Below are positions 1 through 9,744 of a DNA stretch of 64,000 bases, one piece after another. Source of the stretch: Caulobacter sp. (GTDB lineage Bacteria; Pseudomonadota; Alphaproteobacteria; Caulobacterales; Caulobacteraceae); assembly GCA_028291055.1 (NCBI GenBank), contig JAQGIP010000027.1:1-64000 (forward strand). The letters run 5' to 3'. A program made the position numbers and the translations under genes. Position 1 is the first letter of the stretch, and the number at the start of each line of letters is the position of its first letter. The notes beneath the pieces are model-generated. The model ran no database searches, was not told where the DNA came from, and saw only the letters and a list, made by a program, of their open reading frames with translations.

Positions 1-323
1 GCGTGGCGGGCCGCGCGGGCGGCGGCGGGCAGGCCGGTGGTCGGCTTGCCGCCGGTCCAGGACAGGGCCCGGAAATCGACGCCGAGGCCGGCGGCGACCG
101 CGCCGACGCGGGCGCTCCATTGCGCGCCCTCGGCCCGCAGGCCGTGATCGACGCTCAGGACCAGCAGGCGGCGGTCGGCGGCGCGGGCCCAGTCGGCGGC
201 CAGCAGCAGCAGGGCCAGGCTGTCGCCGCCGCCGGAGACGGCCACGGCCACCGGCGCGGAGGCGTCGGACGCCAGGCGGCGCGCGAAGACCGCGCGGACG
301 ATGGTGGCGGGGTCGGGCCCCAC
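1..323 (-). CDS. tilS: tRNA(Ile)-lysidine synthase TilS, N-terminal part (cut by window edge)
   Basis: TilS uses ATP and lysine to convert the wobble C of the tRNA-Ile CAU anticodon to lysidine. The minus-strand reading frame runs off the window start, so only about 107 N-terminal residues are seen. They include the PP-loop nucleotide-binding motif SGGGDSLALL and the following SVDHGLR, both typical of the family. The GTG at 323 gives a start just after the cpoB stop (338), and an overlapping CTG is also possible. It is the last gene of the ruv-tol-pal-cpoB run, a common alphaproteobacterial order. The family call is firm; the exact start is not. Confidence 0.85.
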   Translation of the reverse strand, partial: MGPDPATIVRAVFARRLASDASAPVAVAVSGGGDSLALLLLAADWARAADRRLLVLSVDHGLRAEGAQWSARVGAVAAGLGVDFRALSWTGGKPTTGLPAAARAARH

Positions 324-337
324 GGTGACCGTCGCCC

Positions 338-1213
338 TCAGCGGGCGGGCGCCGGGCAGGCGGCCTGGGCGCGGGTGGTGGCGGCGCGGGCGGGCACCGG
401 CGGAGCGGCCTTGGGATAGTGCTTGGCCAATTCGTCGAGGGCGCGGCAGGCCTGGGGGCTGTTGCCCAGGGCTTGCAGCGACCGCGCGAGGTTCAGGGTG
501 GCGGTGGGCGCCCACGGGGTCGTCGGCCAGCCGCGCAAGGAGCCCAGGTAGGCCGCGCCGGCGTCGCTCCAGGCTTTGCGGGCAAACAGGGTCTCGCCGT
601 ACCAGTAACGGGCCTCGGCGCCGTGCGGGCCGTCGCCATACTGTTCGATGTAGGCGCCGAAGGCGCTCTCGGCCCCGGCGGTGTTGCCGTCGACCAGCAG
701 CTTGCGCGCGGCGGCGAAGGCGTCGCCCTCCGGATCGGCGGAAGCGACGGGCGCCGCCGCGGCGGGATCGGGCGCCGGCGGCGCGGGCGGGCCACGATAC
801 TGGGCCTCAAGGTCGGAGGTGCGCTTCTCCAGCGCGTCCAGGCGGGTTTGCAGCGCCTTGTTGTCGGCCTGCGACTGGGCAAACGCCTGGCGGCTGGTCT
901 GCAGGTCGTGGGTCAGGGTTTCGTTCTGGCCGGTGATCCGGGTTAGCGTCTGTTCGAGGTCGGTCACCCGGTCGGTCAGGGCCTGGATCTGAGGCTCGGT
1001 CTCGGCCGACTGCACCACCACGGGCTTGCCCGTCTCCTTGCCCTGGAAGACGATGGCGCGCAGCTCGCGCACCACCTTTTCCATGCGGTCCAGCCGCTTG
1101 GCCGAGCGGTCGTCCAGCGGATCGTCCATCGATGTCTGGGCCATGGCCTGGGCGCCGGCCAGGGTCAGGGTGATGACGGCCAGGGCCGACAGCAGTGCGG
1201 TCTTGAGCTTCAT
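338..1213 (-). CDS. cpoB: Tol-Pal system protein CpoB/YbgF
   Basis: CpoB is a periplasmic coiled-coil/TPR protein that links Tol-Pal constriction to peptidoglycan synthesis. The 291-residue product starts at an ATG that begins a clean signal peptide (MKLKTALLSALA to AMAQ); a longer frame to 1255 would put a poor N-terminus before it. Residues about 35-130 are heptad-rich coiled coil, then comes an Ala/Pro linker, then C-terminal TPR-like repeats with the typical YWYGETLFARKAW motif. It lies downstream of pal but is separated from it by a strong hairpin, so it may be transcribed partly on its own. Confidence 0.9.
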   Translation of the reverse strand: MKLKTALLSALAVITLTLAGAQAMAQTSMDDPLDDRSAKRLDRMEKVVRELRAIVFQGKETGKPVVVQSAETEPQIQALTDRVTDLEQTLTRITGQNETLTHDLQTSRQAFAQSQADNKALQTRLDALEKRTSDLEAQYRGPPAPPAPDPAAAAPVASADPEGDAFAAARKLLVDGNTAGAESAFGAYIEQYGDGPHGAEARYWYGETLFARKAWSDAGAAYLGSLRGWPTTPWAPTATLNLARSLQALGNSPQACRALDELAKHYPKAAPPVPARAATTRAQAACPAPAR

Positions 1214-1274
1214 GGTCCCGATCATCTCCGGGGGTAGAGCCAAAATTGCGGCCAAGGTCGAGGCGACCCTGAAA

Positions 1275-1305
1275 CGGAAAAAGGGGACCGCGTGAGCGGT
1301 CCCCT
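1275..1305 (-). terminator. Rho-independent terminator after pal
   Basis: A perfect 10-bp stem (AGGGGACCGC / GCGGTCCCCT) with a GTGA loop is followed on the minus strand by a run of five T. It sits between the pal stop (1335) and the cpoB start (1213), so it should end or attenuate the tolQRAB-pal transcript before cpoB-tilS. Confidence 0.75.
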
Positions 1306-1334
1306 CCCCCTTAGCTTATGCCGGTTGAAGAAAC

Positions 1335-1877
1335 CTAGCGGGCGCCGTCGACAATGGCGGTGTGGCCATTGCGGTTGCGGGCCCAGGCGTCCTCGCCGTC
1401 GCCGCCGTCCAGCGGGCGTTCCTTGCCGTAGGAGATGGTGGCGATGCGGGTGGTCGACACGCCGCGGCTGACCAGGAAGTCGCGGATGGCGTTGGCGCGG
1501 CGCGCGCCGAGCGCCAGGTTGTATTCGCGGGTGCCGCGTTCATCGCAGTTGCCTTCGATGCGCACGCGCACCGAGCCGTAGCGGCTCAGCCAGGCGGCCT
1601 GGGCGGCCAGCACGGGCTGGGCGTCGGGGCGGATCGCATAGCTGTCGAAGTCGAAATAGACGCGGTCGCCGATGTTGATGACGAAGTCCTGCTCCGAACC
1701 CGGGATCGGGCCCTGCGGAACCTGGTCATGGCGCGGCTGCTGCGTGTCGTGGCGTGGCGGCGGGCCGGTGTCGGCCACCCGCGGCGGCGTCTTCGGCTTG
1801 GAAGCACAGGCGGACAGGACAGCCGTGGCCGCGACGATGAGCGCCAGTTGAAGGGCGCGCCTGGTGTTGAAGCTCAC
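1335..1877 (-). CDS. pal: Peptidoglycan-associated lipoprotein Pal
   Basis: Pal is an outer-membrane lipoprotein that binds peptidoglycan and TolB. I chose the GTG at 1877 because GGAGGA lies just upstream and the product then starts with a lipoprotein signal peptide ending in the lipobox LSAC (Cys near residue 24). The C-terminal two thirds is an OmpA-like domain with DFDSYAIRP and the peptidoglycan-binding NCDERGTREYNLALGARRA region. At 180 residues it is the normal size. It follows tolB, with 168 bases between the two genes. Confidence 0.95.
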   Translation of the reverse strand: MSFNTRRALQLALIVAATAVLSACASKPKTPPRVADTGPPPRHDTQQPRHDQVPQGPIPGSEQDFVINIGDRVYFDFDSYAIRPDAQPVLAAQAAWLSRYGSVRVRIEGNCDERGTREYNLALGARRANAIRDFLVSRGVSTTRIATISYGKERPLDGGDGEDAWARNRNGHTAIVDGAR

Positions 1878-2045
1878 GGTGGCTTCCTCCTCAGCTAATG
1901 GTTTCGGTAGACGCCGGTCTAAACACACGCAATCCGACGCTTGTACTGGCATAAACCACGAAAGGCGGACTTGTGTCCCTTACGTCGCCATTATGGTCTT
2001 CTGACAATGGCGTTAACTGTGACGCTTTGGCGCCCCTTTCCCTTG

Positions 2046-3413
2046 TCAGTTGAGCAAAGGCGACCAGGCGGGGTCCGACCCCGACCCCTGGAAGGGCGCG
2101 GGCTTCAGGACACGGCCGGTGATGTCGACCGTCCAGAGCCGCACGGCGCCGCCCGGACTTTCGCGGAAGAAGACCAGAACCCGGCCGTTGGGCGCCCAGC
2201 TGGGCCCCTCATCCAGGTAGCTTGAGGTCAGCACCCGCTCCTCCGAACCATCGGCGCGCATGACGCCGATATGGAAGTCGCCGCCCTCCTGCTTGGTGAA
2301 GGCGATGTAGTCGCCCTTGGGGCTCCACACCGGGGTGGTGTAGCGCCCGCCACCGTAGGAGATCCGGCGCACGTTGGAGCCGTCCACGTTCATCACATAG
2401 AGCTGGGGCGAGCCGCCCCGGTCGGAATTGAAGACGATGGAGCCGCCGTCCGGCGAGAAGGACGGCGAGGTGTCGATGGAGGGATCCGACGTCAGCCGCG
2501 TGCTGGAGCGGCTGCGCAGGTCGGTGATGTAGATGTCGCTGTTGCCGTTCTTCTCCACCGAGAAGGCGATATGGTTGCCGTCGGGCGAGAAGCGGGGCGC
2601 GAACACCATGCCCGGGAAGCGGACCACGGTTTCCTGGCGGTTGGTGTTCAAGTCGAACAGATAGACCGTCGAGCCGGTGGGCCGCAGGGCCATGTAGATG
2701 ATCTGGCGGTTGCTGGAATCCGGCGAGAAGCGCGGCGTCATCACCAGGTAGGAGCCGTCGGTCAGGTAGCTGGGGTTGGCCCCGTCCTGGTCCATGATCT
2801 CCAGGCGCTTGACCCGCGCGGTCTTGGGCCCGCTCTCGGCCACGAAGACGATCTGGGTGTCGAAATAGCCGCCCTGGCCGGTCAGCTGCTCATAGATGTC
2901 GTCGGCGATCTTGTGCGACAGCTTGCGCCAGTTCTCGGGCGTGGTGGTGTAGGTCTTCCCCAGCAGCGACTTCTCCGAATAGACGTCGTAGAGGCGGAAA
3001 TCGACCTTGAGCCGGCCGTCGCCGGCCATGGTCACGGCGCCGTAAACCAGGAACTGGGCGGAGATCTGCTTCCAGGCCGGGAAGCTGGGCTCCAGCGACA
3101 GGTCGAGGTTCTTCTCGATGAAGGTCGCCGGGTTCAGCGGCGCGAACAGCCCCGAGCGTTCCAGGTCGGCGGTGACCACCTGGGTGATGTCGCCGCCCCG
3201 CGCCGGACCGCTGAAGGCCGGGATGGCGATGGGCAGGGGCTGGATGACCCCCTGGTCGATCTCGACCACGCCGCTGGGGGCGCCGGGCGCCCCAGGCGTT
3301 GCGGGCGGCGCGCCGGTCGGTGGCAGGGGCGCATTCTGGGCCAGGGCCAGGACGGGGCTGAAGGCCAGCAGGCAGGCGGCGCAGAAGCCGATGAAGTCAG
3401 CCTTGATGTTCAT
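2046..3413 (-). CDS. tolB: Tol-Pal translocation protein TolB
   Basis: TolB is the periplasmic beta-propeller of the Tol-Pal complex and binds Pal and the TolA C-terminus. The 455-residue protein has a signal peptide (first about 25 residues, ending ALAQ), an N-terminal alpha/beta domain to about residue 190, then WD40-like propeller repeats marked by recurring FSPDG motifs (for example PRFSPDG and PSFSPDG) and a final PAWSPL. Length and architecture match the family. A Pro/Gly/Ala-rich linker of about 25 residues follows the signal peptide. It is preceded by tolA 70 bases upstream. Confidence 0.95.
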   Translation of the reverse strand: MNIKADFIGFCAACLLAFSPVLALAQNAPLPPTGAPPATPGAPGAPSGVVEIDQGVIQPLPIAIPAFSGPARGGDITQVVTADLERSGLFAPLNPATFIEKNLDLSLEPSFPAWKQISAQFLVYGAVTMAGDGRLKVDFRLYDVYSEKSLLGKTYTTTPENWRKLSHKIADDIYEQLTGQGGYFDTQIVFVAESGPKTARVKRLEIMDQDGANPSYLTDGSYLVMTPRFSPDSSNRQIIYMALRPTGSTVYLFDLNTNRQETVVRFPGMVFAPRFSPDGNHIAFSVEKNGNSDIYITDLRSRSSTRLTSDPSIDTSPSFSPDGGSIVFNSDRGGSPQLYVMNVDGSNVRRISYGGGRYTTPVWSPKGDYIAFTKQEGGDFHIGVMRADGSEERVLTSSYLDEGPSWAPNGRVLVFFRESPGGAVRLWTVDITGRVLKPAPFQGSGSDPAWSPLLN

Positions 3414-3483
3414 TACCTGCCTCGAGACGTTTCACTGGAACTTACGCGGGTCGAAATGGAAAGACAGCGTTACCGGGCCGCCG

Positions 3484-4272
3484 TCAGCACATCTTCCGGG
3501 GGTCGAAATGGAAGGACATGGTCACCGCAGAAAACCGCGAGGGCACCTTGAACGGCTCGACCTGTTTCAAGGCGGCGATCGCGCGGGTCACCGCGGCCTT
3601 GGTGAAGGCGTCGCCCATGTTGGTGCCCGGCACGGCCGTGGGCATGCCGTCGAAATAGCCGTCGGACTTGATGACCACGGTGATGGTCACGTCCACCCGG
3701 TTGGCCCCCAGCGCATAGCAGTTGGCGCTCCACACCTTGAATAGCGGTGAGGCCAGGTCGGCGGTTTCCGACTGGGTCAGGTCCGCGCCCGTCCCCGGAT
3801 GCGGGCGGGTGTCGGTGGCCGCGTGCGTGGTCGGGCCCCGCGGGCCCGAGCTGGACGGAGAGCCGCCGGGCTTGGCGTGGTTGTTGAGGGCCGACTGGGT
3901 CTGGCGCTCGAAGTCGTCCTCGACCGGCCGCGCCTTGCCCGGCGTCGGCAGCGGCTTCACCGGAGCCTTGGTCGGCTTGGAGGGCACGATGAAGGACGGC
4001 GGCAGCGGCGCGGGCGTGGGCGCCGCCGGCGTCGGCGGCGCTTGCGCAACCGGATCCTCGACCGTGGCCTCCTGCTTGACCACGTCCTGTTCGACCGGGC
4101 GCAGAGACCCCGGTCCGGTGACGACGTTGACCGGCACCGGATCGCCGAAGGTCACCGGCACGGGCGGCGGGGCGGGTTCATGGGGCCAATACATGAGCAG
4201 AAGCACCGCGATCGTCCCATGCAGGACGGCGGAGGCGACGAGTGAGGGCGTCAGTTCGAAACGGCCCCGCAT
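3484..4272 (-). CDS. tolA: TolA-like cell envelope integrity protein
   Basis: TolA spans the periplasm and passes TolQR energy to TolB and Pal. The 262-residue protein has one N-terminal membrane segment (about residues 9-28), a Pro/Lys/Ala-rich periplasmic stretch, and a C-terminal alpha/beta domain of TolA/TonB type containing VDVTITVVIKSDG. It is shorter than enteric TolA, with a Pro-rich linker in place of the long Ala/Lys helix, which is usual in alphaproteobacteria. Five bases separate it from tolR. The name rests on position and architecture, since the domain also resembles TonB. Confidence 0.85.
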   Translation of the reverse strand: MRGRFELTPSLVASAVLHGTIAVLLLMYWPHEPAPPPVPVTFGDPVPVNVVTGPGSLRPVEQDVVKQEATVEDPVAQAPPTPAAPTPAPLPPSFIVPSKPTKAPVKPLPTPGKARPVEDDFERQTQSALNNHAKPGGSPSSSGPRGPTTHAATDTRPHPGTGADLTQSETADLASPLFKVWSANCYALGANRVDVTITVVIKSDGYFDGMPTAVPGTNMGDAFTKAAVTRAIAALKQVEPFKVPSRFSAVTMSFHFDPRKMC

Positions 4273-4277
4273 CAGCG

Positions 4278-4784
4278 CTATTGGCCTTTTGCGTCTGGGT
4301 TGGGTGCGGCGGGTTTGGCCGCAGGGCCCGACGAGGGTCCGCCGCCCTCGGTCAGCATGTTGATCTTGTGGAAGCCCGAGGTGGACAGCGCCGCCATCAC
4401 CTGGACCAGGATGGCCACCTGGCCGCGCCCGTCGGCGCGCACATAGATCGGCTTTTCAAAGTTGCCGTTGGCCAGGCTGACGATGCTGGGCGTGAAGGCG
4501 GCGAAGGGGATTTCCTGCTCGCCCACGAAGATGGAGCCGTCCTGGCGTATGGAGACGGTGATCGGCTCGTTCTGGTTCTGCAGCGCCCCGGCCTCGGCCT
4601 TGGGCAGATCGACGGGAACGCCGCTGGTCAGCAGCGGGGCCGAGATCATGAAAATGATCAGCAGCACCAGCATCACGTCCACCAGGGGCGTGACGTTGAT
4701 TTCGGAGAGCGCGCCGCGGCCGCGGCGGCCACGCCGCTGGCGGCGCTTGCCGGCCGAGAAGGCGTCGTTGGCGGAGAGGGCCAT
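4278..4784 (-). CDS. tolR: Tol-Pal proton channel subunit TolR
   Basis: TolR is an ExbD/TolR family inner-membrane protein that works with TolQ in proton-driven force generation. The 168-residue product has a basic N-terminus, the conserved [18 protein letters not shown] segment with the channel Asp near residue 36, and a periplasmic domain that includes a [15 protein letters not shown] motif. A roughly 20-residue Ala/Pro/Gly-rich tail follows. It begins seven bases after the tolQ stop, so the two are almost certainly translated from one message. Confidence 0.95.
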   Translation of the reverse strand: MALSANDAFSAGKRRQRRGRRGRGALSEINVTPLVDVMLVLLIIFMISAPLLTSGVPVDLPKAEAGALQNQNEPITVSIRQDGSIFVGEQEIPFAAFTPSIVSLANGNFEKPIYVRADGRGQVAILVQVMAALSTSGFHKINMLTEGGGPSSGPAAKPAAPNPDAKGQ

Positions 4785-4791
4785 CTAGGTC

Positions 4792-5502
<711 letters not shown>

Positions 5503-5584
5503 GGCGTCTTTCGGTGTCTGGGCGTCAAGGCGACGGCGAAGCTATGCGTCGCCCGTTGTTACATGAAGTCTGGCGATGGTGAAT

Positions 5585-6061
5585 TTATGACGCGCTTACG
5601 GCGAACCAGGGGGCCAGTTTTTCAACCATGCCAGCAGGCGGCTTGCACGGCCGCCCGGCCATCGTGATGCAGGCCGCATGCACCTGAGCCTGCGCGATCA
5701 GTTCGGTTCCGCGCAGGATTGTCTGCCCGACGAACAGCCTGGGCCCCTTCACGCTGTCATAGGTGGTGACCACCGTCAGCGCATCGTCGATCCGCGCCGC
5801 GCGCTTGAAATCCACCTCCATGCGCGTGATCACGAAGGCGGTCGGCTGATCGCCGTCCAGCAGGTCGCTGTGCGATATCCCCGCCAGCCGCAGGAAGTCG
5901 CTGCGCCCGCGCTCGAAATAGCGGACGTAGTTGGCGTGATAGACCACCCCCGTGAAGTCGGTGTCCTCGTAGTAGATGCGCACCGGCAGATGGTGCTCGC
6001 GGCCGATGAAGGCGCCGGACGTGGGGAAGACCCCGGCGGTGGGGGTGAGGTCGGTCATCAC
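5585..6061 (-). CDS. ybgC: Tol-Pal associated acyl-CoA thioesterase YbgC
   Basis: YbgC is a cytoplasmic hot-dog fold thioesterase encoded with tol genes in many Gram-negatives. The 158-residue product has the signature [24 protein letters not shown], with the catalytic Asp and the Tyr-His-Ala-Asn motif, and a core matching 4-hydroxybenzoyl-CoA thioesterases. Its start overlaps the ruvB stop by four bases (ATGA). An upstream stretch of about 20 residues before the hot-dog core is variable. The physiological substrate cannot be read from sequence. Confidence 0.92.
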   Translation of the reverse strand: MMTDLTPTAGVFPTSGAFIGREHHLPVRIYYEDTDFTGVVYHANYVRYFERGRSDFLRLAGISHSDLLDGDQPTAFVITRMEVDFKRAARIDDALTVVTTYDSVKGPRLFVGQTILRGTELIAQAQVHAACITMAGRPCKPPAGMVEKLAPWFAVSAS

Positions 6062-7110
6062 TCCTCCTCGAACAGCCCCGCCTGGGGCGGAGGCGTGATC
6101 TTCGGCTCCTTCAGCCCAAGGTGCCCATAGGCCTTGCCGCAGGCCATCCTGCCGCGCGGGGTGCGTTGAATGAAGCCCTGCTGCAGCAGGAAGGGTTCGA
6201 TGACGTCCTCCACCGCGTCGCGGGCTTCGGCGATCGCATAGGCCAGGGTCTCCACCCCGGCGGGGCCGCCACCGTAGTTCTCGATCAGGGCGCGCAGGTA
6301 GCGGCGGTCGAGGCTGTCCAACCCCATCTCATCCACTTCCAGCCGCGCGAGCGCGCGGGCGGCGTGCGGCTGGTCGATCACCTCCACCCCGTCGGCGGAT
6401 GCGAAGTCGCGCACCCGGCGCAGCAGGCGGCCCGCCACGCGCGGGGTGCCCCGGGCCCGCGCCGCGATCTCGGCGGCGCCGTCGGGCGACAGCTTCACGC
6501 CCATCTTGCGCGCGGCCTGGGTCAGCACCTGTTGCAGCTCGCGCGGCGAATAGAATTCCAGGCGCAGCGGAATGCCGAAACGGTCGCGCAGCGGCGTGGC
6601 CAGCAGCCCCGCCCGCGTGGTGGCCGCCACCAGGGTGAAGGGCGAGAGATCAATGCGCACCGAGCGCGCCGACGGCCCCTCGCCGATCATCAGGTCCAGC
6701 ACATGATCCTCCATGGCCGGATAGAGGATCTCCTCCACATTGGCGGGGAGGCGGTGGATCTCGTCGATGAACAGGACGTCGTTGGGCTCGAGATTGGTCA
6801 GGATGGCGGCCAGGTCGCCCGCCTTGGCCAGCACCGGGCCGGAGGTGGCGCGGAAGCTGACCCCCAGTTCGCGCGCGATGATCTGGGCCAGGGTCGTCTT
6901 GCCCAGCCCCGGCGGGCCGAACAGCAGCACGTGATCCAGCGCCTCGCCGCGCGCGCGGGCGGCGTCGATGAAGACCTTCAGATTGCCCTTGGCCTGCTCC
7001 TGGCCGACGAACTCGGCCAGGGTCTGGGGGCGCAGCGCCTTGTCCGGCGCTTCCATCGGCGCGGCGTCGGGGGAGACGATGCGCGTCACGCCGAAGCCCT
7101 CATCGGCCAA
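6058..7110 (-). CDS. ruvB: Holliday junction branch migration ATPase RuvB
   Basis: RuvB is the hexameric AAA+ motor that drives branch migration with RuvA. The 350-residue protein carries Walker [12 protein letters not shown] (Lys near 71), Walker [12 protein letters not shown], the [11 protein letters not shown] loop, sensor/arginine-finger region TTRAGLL, and a C-terminal winged helix with FIQRTPRGR. It overlaps the 3' end of ruvA by 11 bases and the start of ybgC by four, so ruvCAB-ybgC is one translationally coupled unit. Confidence 0.98.
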   Translation of the reverse strand: MADEGFGVTRIVSPDAAPMEAPDKALRPQTLAEFVGQEQAKGNLKVFIDAARARGEALDHVLLFGPPGLGKTTLAQIIARELGVSFRATSGPVLAKAGDLAAILTNLEPNDVLFIDEIHRLPANVEEILYPAMEDHVLDLMIGEGPSARSVRIDLSPFTLVAATTRAGLLATPLRDRFGIPLRLEFYSPRELQQVLTQAARKMGVKLSPDGAAEIAARARGTPRVAGRLLRRVRDFASADGVEVIDQPHAARALARLEVDEMGLDSLDRRYLRALIENYGGGPAGVETLAYAIAEARDAVEDVIEPFLLQQGFIQRTPRGRMACGKAYGHLGLKEPKITPPPQAGLFEEE

Positions 7111-7711
7111 GCTCCTGCAGGCCCGCCTTGATCAGCGACTGCACGTCGGCGTCCTCACCCAGGCGCAGGGCGGCCTGCTCGACCACGCGGCGCGCATTCA
7201 CCTCCGCCACGCCCAGGCCCATCAGGGCGGCGACGGCGTCGCCGGTGGCGGTGGGCTTCAGGGTTATGGGCAGCGGCGCGTGAGCGCCCGCCACCATCGG
7301 CCCGTCGGTGAGCGGCTTGTCCTTCAGCTCGGTGACGATGCGCAGGGCCAGCTTCGGCCCGACCCCCTGGGCCCGGCCCACGGCCGCCTTGTCGTCGCGC
7401 GCCACGGCGCCCGCCAGTTCGGCCGGCGACAGGATGTCCAGCACCGCCATGGCCGCCTTCGGGCCCACGCCCTGGATGGCCTGCAGCGTCACGAAGGCCC
7501 GGCGCTCTTCGCGCGTGCCGAAGCCGTAGAGGCGCGGCCCGGCGCTCTCGCTCCACTGATGCTCGATATGCAGCAGCGCCTCGTCGCCGATCGGCGGCAG
7601 GCGCGACAGGGTGCGGCCGCCGCAACGCACGAGGTAACCCACCCCACCCACGTCGATCAGGGCCTCTTCCTCGGTGACTTCGGCGAGCACGCCGCGTAGA
7701 CGCCCGATCAT
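7100..7711 (-). CDS. ruvA: Holliday junction DNA-binding protein RuvA
   Basis: RuvA binds the four-way junction and loads RuvB. The start at 7711 gives a 203-residue product opening with MIGRLRGVL, followed by domain I (DVGGVGYLV), two helix-hairpin-helix motifs ([16 protein letters not shown] and [13 protein letters not shown]), a flexible linker, and the C-terminal RuvB-binding domain with [15 protein letters not shown]. The ATG overlaps the ruvC stop (ATGA). A longer reading frame in this phase extends into antisense of ruvC and is not used. Confidence 0.97.
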   Translation of the reverse strand: MIGRLRGVLAEVTEEEALIDVGGVGYLVRCGGRTLSRLPPIGDEALLHIEHQWSESAGPRLYGFGTREERRAFVTLQAIQGVGPKAAMAVLDILSPAELAGAVARDDKAAVGRAQGVGPKLALRIVTELKDKPLTDGPMVAGAHAPLPITLKPTATGDAVAALMGLGVAEVNARRVVEQAALRLGEDADVQSLIKAGLQELGR

Positions 7712-8217
7712 GCCGCGGCTCCGAGCCGGCGTTTGAGCGTCCGGGCGTGCGCATGCGCAATAGCGACGGCCAGGGCGTCGGCCGCGTCGGCCGTGGGGCC
7801 GCCAGCCGTCGGCAACAGCCGCGCGATCATGAAGGCGACCTGGTCCTTGTCGGCCCCGCCCGTGCCGACCACGGCCTTCTTCACCACCTTGGCGGCGTAT
7901 TCGGCGACCAGCAGCCCGGCTTGCGCGGGCGCCAGCATGGCGGCGGCCCGCGCGTGGCCCAGCTTCAGGGTCGACTGGCCGTTGGCGGTGACGAAGGTCT
8001 CTTCGATGGCGGCCTCGTGCGGCCCGTGCTCGGCGACGACCGCCGCGACACCCTCGAGCAGGGCCAACAGCCGCACCGACAGGTCGGCCTTTTCCGGCGG
8101 CGCGATCACGCCATGCGCCACCCACGATAGCCGCGCGCCATCGACGGCGATGACGCCCCAGCCCGTGCGGCGCAGGCCTGGATCCAGGCCCAATATGCGA
8201 ATCGTGGTGTTCGTCAT
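7708..8217 (-). CDS. ruvC: Crossover junction endodeoxyribonuclease RuvC
   Basis: RuvC is the Mg-dependent resolvase that cuts Holliday junctions. The 169-residue product begins with the catalytic [16 protein letters not shown] (Asp near 12), followed by the conserved acidic AIEETFV and a C-terminal [14 protein letters not shown] containing the paired carboxylate/His region. Length is typical. It is the first gene of ruvCAB. yebC lies upstream in the same direction across a 302-base repeat-filled gap, so whether yebC is cotranscribed is unclear. Confidence 0.97.
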   Translation of the reverse strand: MTNTTIRILGLDPGLRRTGWGVIAVDGARLSWVAHGVIAPPEKADLSVRLLALLEGVAAVVAEHGPHEAAIEETFVTANGQSTLKLGHARAAAMLAPAQAGLLVAEYAAKVVKKAVVGTGGADKDQVAFMIARLLPTAGGPTADAADALAVAIAHAHARTLKRRLGAAA

Positions 8218-8267
8218 GTGTTCCGCACCATAATGTCGCCGGCGCGGCTTTGGGTTAACGAAAAAGC

Positions 8268-8516
8268 GTCCTCCCCACAGGCGCGGAGCGCCGCTGGGGG
8301 GAGGTGGCCCCCGTCAGGGGGTCGGAGGGGGGCCGCGCCGGCCGCTGCCTCAGCCATGCCGGCAGCCAACTCTGCTCACACCTTGGAGACTAATCATCTG
8401 GCCGCAAGGGCAAGGCCACCGTTGGACGGCTGACACGCCGGCGCACCTGGCCCCCCTCCGGGTCCTGCGGACCCACCTCCCCCCAGCGACGCGCGGAGCG
8501 CGTCTGTGGGGAGGAC
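8268..8516. repeat. Long inverted repeat, CCTCCCCA family (copy 1)
   Basis: The 302-base gap between ruvC and yebC is mostly this imperfect inverted repeat. It opens with GTCCTCCCCACAGGCGCGG and closes with its complement ending TGTGGGGAGGAC. A second nested arm pair is rich in CCCCC/GGGGG. About 100 bases of unrelated sequence lie in the middle. The same end motif recurs at 12841, 22466, 27325 and 40999. I see no gene in it. Confidence 0.8.
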
Positions 8517-8519
8517 CGA

Positions 8520-9263
8520 TCAGCCCAGCTTTTCCATATCCTCGTCGCTGATCTCATAGTTGCCGTAGACGGTCTGGACATCGTCGTCGTCGTCCAGCGC
8601 ATCGATCAGCTTCATCAGCTTGGCCACGTCGTCGCCGGTCACGGGGGTGACGGTCTTGGGCTTCCAGATGAGGTTGGTGGAGCGCGCCTCGCCCAGCGCG
8701 GTTTCCAGCGCCACGGCCACCTCGTTCAGATCCTCAAAGGCGGTGTAGATGGTGTGGCCGTCCTCGTCGGATTCCACGTCGGCGGCGCCGGCCTCGATGG
8801 CGGCTTCCATGACCTTGTCTTCCGAGCCCGCCTTGGCCGGATAGACGATCTCGCCCATCCGGTCGAACATGAAGGCCACCGAGCCGGTTTCGCCCAGGTT
8901 GCCGCCGTTCTTGCCGAAGATGGTGCGCACATTGGCCGCCGCGCGGTTGCGGTTATCGGTCAGCACCTCGACGATCAGCGACACGCCGCCGGGCGCATAG
9001 CCTTCGTAGCGGATCTCGTCATAGGAGGAGGCGTCGCCCCCTTGCGACTTCTTGATGGCGCGGTCGATGACGTCCTTGGGCAGGCTTTCGGCCTTGGCGT
9101 TGTTCACCGCCAGGCGCAGGCGCGAGTTCATGTTGATGTCGGGCAGGCCGGCCTTGGCGGCGACGGTGATCTCCCGCGCCAGCTTGGAGAACAGCTTGGA
9201 GCGCGCGGAGTCGGCGCGGCCCTTGCGGTGCATGATGTTCTTGTATTTCGAATGGCCGGCCAT
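8520..9263 (-). CDS. yebC: YebC/PmpR family DNA-binding regulator
   Basis: This family contains cytoplasmic transcriptional regulators, and recent work ties YebC-like proteins to translation of difficult peptides. The 247-residue product starts with the hallmark [15 protein letters not shown] and contains the [23 protein letters not shown] region, with only conservative variation, and an acidic C-terminus ([14 protein letters not shown]). Length is standard. Position next to ruvCAB is widely conserved. Which targets it controls here cannot be read from the sequence. Confidence 0.95.
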   Translation of the reverse strand: MAGHSKYKNIMHRKGRADSARSKLFSKLAREITVAAKAGLPDINMNSRLRLAVNNAKAESLPKDVIDRAIKKSQGGDASSYDEIRYEGYAPGGVSLIVEVLTDNRNRAAANVRTIFGKNGGNLGETGSVAFMFDRMGEIVYPAKAGSEDKVMEAAIEAGAADVESDEDGHTIYTAFEDLNEVAVALETALGEARSTNLIWKPKTVTPVTGDDVAKLMKLIDALDDDDDVQTVYGNYEISDEDMEKLG

Positions 9264-9388
9264 GCGGAATTCTCGCGTCGCGCTGAAAACGTGAGCGGCG
9301 CTTCTAGCCTCGCGCCGCGCGAAAGGCCAGATCAGGCGGCAACCTGCGCTATGGTCGCCCGTTGCCTATCCGCTTCAAGGAGCCCGCC

Positions 9389-9667
9389 ATGATCGACGAC
9401 GACAACCCCCTCGACCCTGTCACCCTGCCCCAACCGATCGTCGACTGGCAGCCCACCCACTCGCCCGATGGCGCCCTGGCCGGCCTTGGTCCGCGCAGCC
9501 TGAGCGCGGGCGCGGCGGGCGTGCTGGCCTTCGGGGCCCTGGCGCTGGGCGCCCTGGCCATCGGCGCGGTGGCCATCGGCCGTCTCGGCGTCGGCCGCGC
9601 CCGGGTCGGAACGCTGGAGATCGACCACCTGATCGTGGGCCGCGTCTCGATGCTGAAGCGGCGCTAG
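9389..9667 (+). CDS. Small protein with Gly-led five-residue repeats
   Basis: Function unknown. I chose the ATG at 9389 because AAGGAG lies eight bases upstream; an ATG at 9362 lacks this. The 92-residue product has a hydrophilic N-terminus (about 1-40), then a run from about residue 44 to 87 that parses cleanly in steps of five: GVLAF, GALAL, GALAI, GAVAI, GRLGV, GRARV, GTLEI, DHLIV. The spacing suggests a right-handed quadrilateral beta-helix related to pentapeptide-repeat proteins, although the usual Asn/Asp-Leu core is replaced by Gly-x-Leu/Val. A membrane-inserted Gly/Ala helix is the alternative. It is followed by a DUF899 gene. Confidence 0.65.
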   Translation: MIDDDNPLDPVTLPQPIVDWQPTHSPDGALAGLGPRSLSAGAAGVLAFGALALGALAIGAVAIGRLGVGRARVGTLEIDHLIVGRVSMLKRR

Positions 9668-9744
9668 CGCTCGCGGCTTGCCAAGCGGCGCTGAAACCCC
9701 ACACCCTCGCCGCCAGTTGTGAACCCAGCGCGGAGACCACGGCG

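Noticed and set aside
7712..8125. N-terminal extension of ruvA in its frame
   Set aside because: It lies entirely within ruvC in another phase, and RuvA starts at the conserved MIGRLRG at 7711.
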